Below are positions 15,047 to 22,765 of a stretch of 25,955 nt of DNA, one piece after another. A program made the translations under genes and the position numbers. This DNA comes from Spirochaeta sp. (GTDB lineage: Bacteria; Spirochaetota; Spirochaetia; DSM-2461): positions 1 through 25,955 of the forward strand of contig DAOVYP010000001.1 of NCBI GenBank assembly GCA_030635565.1. Reading direction: 5' to 3'. The first letter of the stretch is position 1; each line of letters opens with the position of its first letter. The notes below the pieces were generated by a model that was not told the origin of the DNA, searched no databases, and saw nothing but the letters and a program-made list of their open reading frames with translations.

Positions 15047-16711
15047 ATGCAGATACCACTGATAAATCCCGACAGCAGATTCAAAGTAATCTGGGAAATT
15101 TACATTCTCATCATGACCGTCGCCGTCACCATAGTGGCTCCGCTGATGGTGGTGTTCAAACTCGTCATGACACCGTTTTTCATCAATTTCGACATACTGG
15201 TTACTTTTACTTTTGCCGCCGACATCATAATTCATTTCAACACGGCATTCAGATTCCGACACGAACTGATTACCGACCGCAAGGCCATAGCCAGACGCTA
15301 TTTGAAGGGATGGTTTCTTATCGATCTCCTGGCCACCCTTCCCATCACCTGGATTTTCATTTCAAGCAAGTATACGGCACTTAACAGGATCTTCCGTTTC
15401 TTCAGACTGACCCGTCTCTTCAAGCTCTTAGGGAGTACAAAAACATTGAACCGGGCCAAGAAACTCAGTTTCATCAATCCTGCGTTGATGCGTCTCTTCG
15501 TCCTGATATTCTGGATTCTTGTGGCGGGTCATTTAGTAGCATGTGGATGGATTTTCATTGACGGTGTCGGTAAGTACACCTCCGGCGGTGAATACACATC
15601 CAACGGGGCGGTGTATCTTGAGGCGTTCTACTGGACTGTTACCACACTCACAACGATTGGATACGGTGATATCACTCCGGCCAATCCTGTTCAGTTCATT
15701 TACGTCATTATCATCATGTTCATGGGTGCGGCCATTTACGGTTTCATCATCGGTAATATCGCCAACATCATCGCCAACATCGACGTGGCCAAGAGCCAGT
15801 TCCGGGAAAAAATCGAGAATATCGATACCTTCCTCAAGTACCGGGATATTCCCGGCGATCTCCAGACACGCATTCACGACTACTACGATTATTTATGGGA
15901 AAGCCGACGGGGTTACGAGGAATCGAAACTTCTCCGAGATCTGCCCACCTCTCTGAAGACTCAAGTGGCATTCTTCCTCAATCGCGATATCATCGAAAAA
16001 ATACCTCTCTTCAAAGATGCATCCCGGGAGTTTATCCGGGATATCATCCTGAACCTCAAGCCGGTGATATATACGCCGGGAGACGCCATCATCACCTATG
16101 GGGAAATCGGCTATGAAATGTATTTCATCAGCCGCGGGGAGGTGGATGTTACCAACGAGGAAGGCACTGTTACCTATGCCACCCTTTGCTCAGGGCAGTT
16201 CTTCGGTGAAATCGCCCTGCTTCTGAGCACCCCCCGGACCGCTACAGTCAAAGCCCGTGATTACTGCGATCTCTACGTCCTGGACAAGGACACCTTCGAC
16301 AACATCCTCCAGAGATATCCCCGTTTCGCCAAGAACGTGGAAGAACTCTCGGATGCCAGAAGGAAGGAGCTCGGGCTTGAAAATGATGAGGCCGATTACA
16401 TCGAAATTGTAGAAGAGGGCAGCTCCGAAGCCTCGGGGCCCGTTCCCGAGGCACTGGAAACTCCGGTTCACCAGCTGCTGGAAGATAATGTAGTGAAAAT
16501 CAGTTGGCTGCCGCTGAGCGGTGCCGACAGCTACGAAATCATCCGCCGTTCCACCGGTGAAGACAAATGGAAGCGTTTGAGTTCATCGATGCGCAATCCC
16601 GTCTATCTCGACCTCCACACGGTCAAGGGAGAAGTGACCTACCGCATCCGGGGAATCAACCGCCATGGTAGCGGAAAGTGGAGCCCGTCGCTGACGATAC
16701 GTATTTCCTGA
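15047..16711 (+). CDS. Cyclic-nucleotide-gated potassium channel, SthK-like, with C-terminal FN3-like domain
   Basis: A 554-residue six-helix channel. S1-S3 cover about 14-105. S4 (114-126) carries Arg114, 117, 120, 123 and Lys126 at every third position. S5 is about 147-171, the selectivity filter TIGYGD 203-208, and S6 about 216-245. The C-linker (about 250-317) contains DYYDYLWESRRGYEE, nearly the same as in SthK of Spirochaeta thermophila. The cyclic-nucleotide-binding domain (about 318-435) has FFGEIALL and PRTATVKA, in which Arg397 and Thr398 are the expected phosphate and cyclic-nucleotide contacts. After an acidic linker, residues about 473-554 (VVKISWLPLSGADSYEIIRR to RIRGINRHGSGKWSP) look like a fibronectin type III domain, which SthK lacks as I know it. 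It is divergent from the GntR-ABC operon. Confidence 0.93.
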   Translation: MQIPLINPDSRFKVIWEIYILIMTVAVTIVAPLMVVFKLVMTPFFINFDILVTFTFAADIIIHFNTAFRFRHELITDRKAIARRYLKGWFLIDLLATLPITWIFISSKYTALNRIFRFFRLTRLFKLLGSTKTLNRAKKLSFINPALMRLFVLIFWILVAGHLVACGWIFIDGVGKYTSGGEYTSNGAVYLEAFYWTVTTLTTIGYGDITPANPVQFIYVIIIMFMGAAIYGFIIGNIANIIANIDVAKSQFREKIENIDTFLKYRDIPGDLQTRIHDYYDYLWESRRGYEESKLLRDLPTSLKTQVAFFLNRDIIEKIPLFKDASREFIRDIILNLKPVIYTPGDAIITYGEIGYEMYFISRGEVDVTNEEGTVTYATLCSGQFFGEIALLLSTPRTATVKARDYCDLYVLDKDTFDNILQRYPRFAKNVEELSDARRKELGLENDEADYIEIVEEGSSEASGPVPEALETPVHQLLEDNVVKISWLPLSGADSYEIIRRSTGEDKWKRLSSSMRNPVYLDLHTVKGEVTYRIRGINRHGSGKWSPSLTIRIS

Positions 16712-16714
16712 TGC

Positions 16715-19174
16715 TCAGGCCGAAGAAGGTTCCCGATCCTCCCTGACACCGGCGGCTGTTGAGAACCGCTCGGGGATGTGAATAAGATCCCGGGGCTTGG
16801 AGCCGTTGGCCGGACCGACGATACCCCGGCGTTCCATCTCTTCCACCAGCCTGGCTGCCCGGTTGTAACCGATCTTCAACCGGCGCTGCAGGTAGGATGC
16901 CGAGGCTTTCTGTGAACTCACCACGATTTCCAGGGCTTTACCATACATCGGATCGTCGCCGGAGGCCGATTCAAGCTGAAATTCCTCATCCTCGTCGCTA
17001 TCAATAAACATCTCATCATCAATATAATCCGGTTCTCCCAGGGTTTTCACATGGTCGGCTATGCGCTCCACTTCCTCTTCGGCGAGGAATGCCCCCTGCA
17101 TTCGCGAGGGGAAAGGATCCCAGGCGGAGGTGAAAAGCATGTCCCCACGGCCCAGGAGTTTCTCGGCGCCTACGGCATCGATGATAATGCGGCTGTCAGT
17201 CTTGCCGGCTACCATGAAGGCGATACGGCTGGGGAAGTTCGCTTTAATAAGGCCTGTAATGACATCCACCGAAGGACGCTGGGTGGCCAGAACCAGATGT
17301 ATACCCACGGCCCGGCTCATGGCGGCCAGACGGGCCACAATAGCCTCAAGCTCTTTGCCGCTGGTAGCCATCAGGTCGGAGAATTCGTCTACGATAACCA
17401 CGATATAGGGCAGGGGTTCGGTGGCCAGTTTTTTGTTGTTCACTCTTTTATTGAAGGTCTTGATGTCCCGGACGCCCAGGGTGTCCAGCAGGGAGTAGCG
17501 CCGCTCCATCTCGCAGAGACACCACTGGAGAGCCTGAAGAGCCCGTTTGGGGTCGGTGATGACCGGGGTGAGAAGATGGGGGATGTCGTTATAGAGCTTG
17601 AGTTCGACAATCTTGGGATCCATCATTATCATCTTCACTTCCCGGGGTGTGCGGGAGTAGAGGATGGATCCGATGAGGGAATTCACGCAGACCGATTTTC
17701 CCGAACCGGTGGCACCTGCAATCAGGAGATGGGGAGTGCGGGTGAGGTCGATTATCTGATTACCTCCGCTGTTGTCTTTACCCAGGATGACCGGAATACC
17801 GGCATCGGACTCCCGGAACTCCTCGGACTCAACCATGGAACTGAAGGATACAATGGCCCGCTTCTTGTTCGGCACCTCGATACCCACGGCGTGCTTACCC
17901 GGAATGGGGGCGATGATGCGAACCCGGCTGGCGGCCAGGCGCAGGGCGATATTGTCCTGGAGATTGACGATGCTGCTGATCTTCACTCCCGGTGAGGGCA
18001 GCAGTTCGAACATGGTAATGACCGGTCCCTTGCTGATGCCGGTCACTTTGGCTTCTATCTTGAATTCCTTGAGGGTTTGCTCCAGAACCTCGGCGGATTT
18101 CCGGGTGTTATCATCAATCGATGAAAAATCAGATTCGGGATAGTCGGCCAGAATACCTTCGACAGGCACATCGTATTTTTTGCGTTTCCCGGGTCGTGAT
18201 TTGGGCTTGGAACCGAGAATGATACCTTGGGGTTCAGTACCCTGGGGATCAAGTTTTTCCGAGATATCGGCGATGTCCCGGTCTTCTTCGGGAAGCATTT
18301 CGACCGGTTCCGATTCCAATTCCATTTCCGGCAGTAAATCACCAATTGCCTCCCCTCGGCCGAGAACGTCATTTAACAGATTCTCATCGGATCTGTTGTC
18401 CCCGGGGACAGGAAATGCGGACTGATTCGGCATGTCATTAAAATCTTCGGCGGCAAGGACAGTCCCTCCGGTCAGAGCCCTGCGGATGAGATCCGAAATA
18501 GCCGGGTCTCCGGAGGGAGAATCGGGGAACAAAGGCTTTTCGGGAGCTGATTGAAAACGTGGACTGTTATCCGTTATCGGTTCGGGAGCTTCGGGAAAAG
18601 AGGGAAACGCCATGGCAGGCCGGTCTTCCAGGGTAGGCTCTTCAGCTCCGGCGGGAGTTCCATTTTCAACACTTTCCCCAAGGCCGAGGTAGCCGAGTAT
18701 TTCACCAATCCTGAGCTTCAGTTCTTCAGCTGAAAATAATGCATCCGCCGGATCGGTGTATAGGGATGCCAGTTTAACAATACCCGCAATCTCCATTGCC
18801 AGAAGCAGAATGAACAGAGCGGAGGCGGGGAAACGGCCGAAGGCATCTATCAGGATACGGGGTGCCATAAAATGGGTTTGGTCGGCGAGTACCTGGAACA
18901 GCACGGCTGATGTAAGGAATGGAACCGGGGAAATCCACAGCAGCATCATCGTTCGCCCGGGCAGGCGTCCTGATTTGATGAGGATGCCGCCGACAAGTAG
19001 AAGTAATGGGATGTACAGCGAAGCCAGGTGGAAGCGCTCAAACAGAAAAATCCCGGGTAGCGCCAGAACGGTCTCGGCTTTCAGTATTGCCATGAGGATA
19101 ACGAGAAAAAAATATGAGGCAATGATGAAACACACATGGGCCAGGCGTACGGGATTCAATCGACGTTCAGGCAT
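16715..19174 (-). CDS. ftsK: DNA translocase FtsK/SpoIIIE family
   Basis: An 819-residue FtsK. The N-terminus has four membrane helices (about 12-31, 49-67, 74-97, 115-137). A long acidic, proline-rich linker (about 140-340) follows. The alpha/beta motor has Walker A GATGSGKS (487-494) and Walker B VVIVDE (592-597), with the conserved LIAGATGSGKSVCVNSLI context and TQRPSVDVITG. After an acidic stretch, a C-terminal winged-helix gamma domain (about 745-800, SYLQRRLKIGYNRAARLVEEM) reads orienting DNA sequences. It pumps chromosome ends through the septum and aids XerCD dimer resolution. GGAGG lies ten bases before the ATG. The gene ends three bases from the channel gene stop. It is last in an operon with UppP and a lytic transglycosylase, linking division to wall synthesis. 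Confidence 0.97.
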   Translation of the reverse strand: MPERRLNPVRLAHVCFIIASYFFLVILMAILKAETVLALPGIFLFERFHLASLYIPLLLLVGGILIKSGRLPGRTMMLLWISPVPFLTSAVLFQVLADQTHFMAPRILIDAFGRFPASALFILLLAMEIAGIVKLASLYTDPADALFSAEELKLRIGEILGYLGLGESVENGTPAGAEEPTLEDRPAMAFPSFPEAPEPITDNSPRFQSAPEKPLFPDSPSGDPAISDLIRRALTGGTVLAAEDFNDMPNQSAFPVPGDNRSDENLLNDVLGRGEAIGDLLPEMELESEPVEMLPEEDRDIADISEKLDPQGTEPQGIILGSKPKSRPGKRKKYDVPVEGILADYPESDFSSIDDNTRKSAEVLEQTLKEFKIEAKVTGISKGPVITMFELLPSPGVKISSIVNLQDNIALRLAASRVRIIAPIPGKHAVGIEVPNKKRAIVSFSSMVESEEFRESDAGIPVILGKDNSGGNQIIDLTRTPHLLIAGATGSGKSVCVNSLIGSILYSRTPREVKMIMMDPKIVELKLYNDIPHLLTPVITDPKRALQALQWCLCEMERRYSLLDTLGVRDIKTFNKRVNNKKLATEPLPYIVVIVDEFSDLMATSGKELEAIVARLAAMSRAVGIHLVLATQRPSVDVITGLIKANFPSRIAFMVAGKTDSRIIIDAVGAEKLLGRGDMLFTSAWDPFPSRMQGAFLAEEEVERIADHVKTLGEPDYIDDEMFIDSDEDEEFQLESASGDDPMYGKALEIVVSSQKASASYLQRRLKIGYNRAARLVEEMERRGIVGPANGSKPRDLIHIPERFSTAAGVREDREPSSA

Positions 19175-19235
19175 CAGGGAAGAGCCTCCTCCCCTCGATT
19201 ATCGGAGCCGTCGACTCAAGGCCTTAGTAAGGGTC

Positions 19236-20036
19236 TTATATTCCGAAGTGGAGAAGACCCCATACCCCCACGGGAATCAGGTACAGTGCGAAGACCCACA
19301 GCCGTCCATTGGCGATCAGCCGGAGGAGCAGCCTCAAAGAGGCATATCCTGCCGCCAGCGCGGCAGCGAACCCGACTATGAGAGCTATTGGCGGAACGGT
19401 ATCGGAGAGGTCCGCAGCATCTTTCAGTGATAACAGAAAGGCACCGCCCACTGCCGGTATCGAAAGCAGGAAAGAGAATTCTCCTGCCGCTTTGCGATCC
19501 ATTCCCCACAGAAGCCCTGAACCGATAGTGATGCCCGAACGGCTGATACCGGGAAATACCCCGAGCCCCTGGGCGGCCCCCATCAGCAGAGCCCGAATCC
19601 AGCCGATGTTCTCAATATTACGGCTGCCCCGGGAGCGAATTGTTACGGCCAGGATAACGGCGGTAACAAGCAGCAGCGCCGATACAATTCCCGGTGCCTC
19701 GCGGACATCGAGTCGGGAAATTCCCAGTCCGATAACGGCGGTAACAAGAGTGGCTCCGGCGAGCTGCATAGCCAGCACCAGATTCGGTTGGTCTTTCTCT
19801 TTGTTTTTTCGGATTAAGAACCGATACAGTGCTGCAAGTATGCCTCCAATCCTTTTCCGGAACACCCAGATGACAACCACCAGGGTGGCGACATGAAGTA
19901 TCACGTCGAACAGCACCGGTATCTCTTCCAGGTCCATCAAGGCACGGGCCAGCACCAGATGTCCGGAGGAGGAAACGGGAAGAAATTCGGTAACTCCCTG
20001 AAGAAGACCCAGCAATGCGGCCTGTATGGCGGTCAT
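19236..20036 (-). CDS. uppP: Undecaprenyl-diphosphatase UppP (BacA)
   Basis: A 266-residue integral membrane enzyme that dephosphorylates undecaprenyl pyrophosphate to recycle the lipid carrier for peptidoglycan and other surface polymers. Both family motifs are present: GVTEFLPVSSSGHL (14-27, with Glu17 and His26) and PGISRSG (162-168, with Arg166). About eight hydrophobic helices are visible and the length is standard. The ATG directly follows the stop of the lytic transglycosylase gene (TAAATG), with GAGGTG ahead. Wall hydrolysis and lipid-carrier recycling are therefore expressed together. Some family members confer bacitracin tolerance; that is family knowledge, not shown here. Confidence 0.97.
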   Translation of the reverse strand: MTAIQAALLGLLQGVTEFLPVSSSGHLVLARALMDLEEIPVLFDVILHVATLVVVIWVFRKRIGGILAALYRFLIRKNKEKDQPNLVLAMQLAGATLVTAVIGLGISRLDVREAPGIVSALLLVTAVILAVTIRSRGSRNIENIGWIRALLMGAAQGLGVFPGISRSGITIGSGLLWGMDRKAAGEFSFLLSIPAVGGAFLLSLKDAADLSDTVPPIALIVGFAAALAAGYASLRLLLRLIANGRLWVFALYLIPVGVWGLLHFGI

Positions 20037-22148
20037 TTAATTCACCTCAATAAATTCAAGACCCCATTCCTCATGAAGGGAACGGGGAGATTCACCGGCG
20101 TAAAGATAGCCGTAGATTGTTGCGGCGGACAAGACTTTTTGTATGTAGCTCCGGGGTTCCTCGACAGGAAGGCTCATCCCGAACAGGTCATCACCCAGGC
20201 CGGGACTGTCCCTCCGCCAGGTTCGAATCCTTCCACCCCCGGCATTGTATGATGCCAGGACATCGGTCCATCCGAATGTCCATTCACGTAAAAACAGCCA
20301 ATCCAGATAGGCTGCCGCCAGTATCAGGTTCGTCTCCGGGTCCATGGGATCCGAGTCATCCGGCAAATGTAAGCGTCGCACCCATTCCTCCCAGGTGGCC
20401 GGCATGAACTGTGCCAACCCCTGAGCTCCCGACCGGCTGACGGCACGGGTATCCCAGGCACTCTCGGTCCTGACAAGCCCAAGAAGAATTTCGGGAGGCA
20501 GTCCCTCCCCTATCGCGATATCGGCGACCAGCGTCCCGAAAGGAAGGGGATAACGGAGAAGCAGATCTTCCCGGGTGGGATGGAAATCCTCCCGGCTCCA
20601 GAGCAGTCCGGCAATTCTGATGGAAACCCTCGGATCTTCATCCGCCAGTGCATGGGATGTCATCCTGATCGTTTCTGCCGAATAGAGCTGTGGATTTTCC
20701 AGAACCGCTTCGGCGGAACGTCGGATGAGACCCCATCGGAGGAAGAGATGAATGATGAGATCGTCATCACTTTGCCCGCCGGGAACATAGTCGGCGGAAG
20801 GTTCACCGCCGGATTCAACTCCGGGCTGTATAACGGCAAGCGCAGGAGTGAGGCTGCGATTCAGGAGACCGGCGGCCCTCAGACCTGGCCAGTCCAGTGG
20901 CGCCGCCTCGAAGGCGGTTTCCAGATATTCCACGGGAGTTACGTCTCCGTTCAAGCGGCCTTCATAGCCGGCAAAAGCCAGGATCCAGGCCGCCCTGGCT
21001 CGGATTCCGGCGGGCCACAGAGTTCCCCAGTCCCGGTAACTGCGTTCCAGGACATCCCATTCTCCCCGACGTACCCGCCGGTGAAGAAACTCATCCAGAC
21101 GGTCATCGAAACGGTCCGCATCCTCCCAGGTCCCGATTGTCCAGGAGAATGCTTCCAGTTCTTCCGCCAGTGTAAGTCCGTAATCCTCATACATCACCTT
21201 GAGCCGGAACCACATGGCCCGATCCCGGTCCAGACCCTTCGGTACAGCACCGGCGGCCATGATGAAGGCCGATGAGGCCTCCCTGTAGGCTTTAAGCTCC
21301 CTGAATAATCGGCCGGCCTGATAAAGGGCGCCGAAGCGCCTGGACCCTGCCAATAACTCGGCCCATACTGCTTCCAGTTCGGCCCCTCGAGCGGCTTGCG
21401 CCATTTCTGCGAACACCGGCGGCGGCGCTTCAAGATCACAGATTTCTTCCGGGGCGGCACTTGCCGTCAGCCAGTCCCGGTACGCATCAAGGGCGGCCCG
21501 TTCCTCCCCCAGTGCATAGGATAATCGGGCATCAAGGAGGCGCCGATAAGCCGGACTGAGGGCGCCCACGAACTCCAGGGGAAGCAGGGCCAGGGCCGAG
21601 GGGTCGGAGCAGTGCAGCACGAATCGCTCCAGGATCGCTATGGTTTCCGGACTCTCATCACCCCTGCGCAGGACCGCGGCCAGAACCGGCGCTTCCCAGG
21701 GCTCTCCCCGGAAGGCCTCCAGCTCAGCTGCCAGGGCCCGCTCCCTGCCTTCCGAGGCCAGAACAGAAATTCTTGCCTGCCTCAGCTTTTCATCCGGACC
21801 GTAACGCTTTTCCGCTTTTTTCAAGGCCTTAAGGGGGTTGCGAAGGGCTCCGGGATCATCGATGAGCAGTGAGGTCAGGGATCGGGTACCGAAGGGTGCT
21901 CCTTTGTTTTCCGCCGAACGAATCCGCAGCTCCCTTGAGAGAGCGGTATGGCCGGCTTCATCGGCGGCGGCAGCCAGGGCGAACCAGGCGCCCTCCCCGC
22001 CCTGCCGACCGAGACGATAAAGTTCTGAAGGTGAACCCGAAACGGCATCTCTTATCAGGGGGCCGAGGTCCGACGGAATCGGCATCTCCGGCCGACAGGA
22101 GATCAGTAATATAACAAAGAGAAGAAGTATGATTCGGTTGTTCTTCAA
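20037..22148 (-). CDS. Soluble-lytic-transglycosylase-like lipoprotein (Slt family)
   Basis: A 703-residue protein with a lipoprotein signal (MKNNRIILLLFVILLISC, lipid cysteine at 18). A long alpha-helical superhelix (about 40-530) and a C-terminal SLT domain follow. The catalytic glutamate is Glu562 in GLVRTESAWD, followed by SGAQGLAQFMPATW (573-586) and SYNAGGGR (633-640), the three classic Slt motifs. It cleaves peptidoglycan glycan strands to anhydromuropeptides. Slt70 of E. coli is of similar size but periplasmic; here the lipobox predicts a membrane anchor. The start is TTG, overlapping the previous gene's stop as TTGA with no clear ribosome binding site, so translation is probably coupled. 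Confidence 0.93.
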   Translation of the reverse strand: MKNNRIILLLFVILLISCRPEMPIPSDLGPLIRDAVSGSPSELYRLGRQGGEGAWFALAAAADEAGHTALSRELRIRSAENKGAPFGTRSLTSLLIDDPGALRNPLKALKKAEKRYGPDEKLRQARISVLASEGRERALAAELEAFRGEPWEAPVLAAVLRRGDESPETIAILERFVLHCSDPSALALLPLEFVGALSPAYRRLLDARLSYALGEERAALDAYRDWLTASAAPEEICDLEAPPPVFAEMAQAARGAELEAVWAELLAGSRRFGALYQAGRLFRELKAYREASSAFIMAAGAVPKGLDRDRAMWFRLKVMYEDYGLTLAEELEAFSWTIGTWEDADRFDDRLDEFLHRRVRRGEWDVLERSYRDWGTLWPAGIRARAAWILAFAGYEGRLNGDVTPVEYLETAFEAAPLDWPGLRAAGLLNRSLTPALAVIQPGVESGGEPSADYVPGGQSDDDLIIHLFLRWGLIRRSAEAVLENPQLYSAETIRMTSHALADEDPRVSIRIAGLLWSREDFHPTREDLLLRYPLPFGTLVADIAIGEGLPPEILLGLVRTESAWDTRAVSRSGAQGLAQFMPATWEEWVRRLHLPDDSDPMDPETNLILAAAYLDWLFLREWTFGWTDVLASYNAGGGRIRTWRRDSPGLGDDLFGMSLPVEEPRSYIQKVLSAATIYGYLYAGESPRSLHEEWGLEFIEVN

Positions 22149-22681
22149 ACTGCGGCTGTTTCCGTCAATGAATACGAAACCGGCGGAGGCTGGAGTTCCT
22201 GTCTGCCCCAGTCGGTAACCCTCAAGGTGAGCCAGAATACCAGGGCGAGGCCCGCGACGACGAACAAGATGCCCAGAACCCAGCGCAGCCGAACATCTTT
22301 CAACCGGCCACGGCCTGAAGAAGATCGGACGGTCCCCTCCACCTCATCGGGAATGGTCATCTCAAGGCGCTCCAGCCTTCCGCTATCGGAGTGACGAACC
22401 GTTACGGAAAGAAGTCCCGTCGTACCGATGACGGCATCGAGGTGCAGCTCGGTTTCACCTGAATCCACGGGAAGATCCGGGAACCGCACCACGCCGATTC
22501 GGACCGGCGTGGTACCGTCAGGTGGATGATAAAAGAACTGAATATCGGCCTCGTCCTGCTCCTCGGTAGCGGGAACCAATGAGAGGTTGCGCGTATCCGG
22601 GTCACCATGGCGGAAAATGGGGAAATACTCTCCGTCTGCCAGGCGAAGGCTTATCCGGGTTGATCCTGTACCGTCATTCAT
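22145..22681 (-). CDS. Tail-anchored protein with an Hsp70 substrate-binding-domain-like module
   Basis: A 178-residue protein. Residues about 8-112 align by eye with the beta-sandwich of the DnaK substrate-binding domain. The clearest stretch is RIGVVRFPDLPVDSGETEL, then LDAVIGTTGLLSVTVRHSDSG and RLERLEMTI, against DnaK's [32 protein letters not shown] and EQKITI. A basic stretch (GRGRLKDVRLRW) precedes one membrane helix (134-154), so the domain should face the cytoplasm with a short tail outside. There is no ATPase domain here. Genes downstream are a lytic transglycosylase (TTGA overlap), uppP and ftsK. The ATG has AGGA seven bases ahead. Family and role are unassigned; the Hsp70 likeness is inference. 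Confidence 0.75.
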   Translation of the reverse strand: MNDGTGSTRISLRLADGEYFPIFRHGDPDTRNLSLVPATEEQDEADIQFFYHPPDGTTPVRIGVVRFPDLPVDSGETELHLDAVIGTTGLLSVTVRHSDSGRLERLEMTIPDEVEGTVRSSSGRGRLKDVRLRWVLGILFVVAGLALVFWLTLRVTDWGRQELQPPPVSYSLTETAAV

Positions 22682-22687
22682 GACTTC

Positions 22688-22716
22688 ATCCTAGGTGTGC
22701 CGCCGTCGATCGTCAA
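22688..22716 (-). promoter_or_regulatory. Candidate promoter of the envelope operon
   Basis: TTGACG (22716-22711), a 17-base spacer and TAGGAT (22693-22688, four of six) precede the Hsp70-SBD-like gene. The AGGA inside the -10 box also fits a ribosome binding site for the ATG at 22681. Only one of the two uses is likely, so the true promoter may be elsewhere. Confidence 0.35.
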
Positions 22717-22728
22717 GAAGTTGATTCC

Positions 22729-22758
22729 TTGACAACCCGTAATTCGTATCGACATAAT
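22729..22758 (+). promoter_or_regulatory. Promoter of the TPR protein gene, at the start codon
   Basis: A perfect -35 TTGACA (22729-22734), an 18-base spacer and CATAAT (22753-22758, five of six). Transcription should begin near 22765, one base from the ATG at 22766, leaving no room for a ribosome binding site. Confidence 0.65.
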
Positions 22759-22765
22759 TGCTTAC

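Noticed and set aside
16706..16719. CCTGA-TGC-TCAGG hairpin between the channel and ftsK stops as a bidirectional terminator
   Set aside because: The stem is only five base pairs and no T-run follows on either strand.
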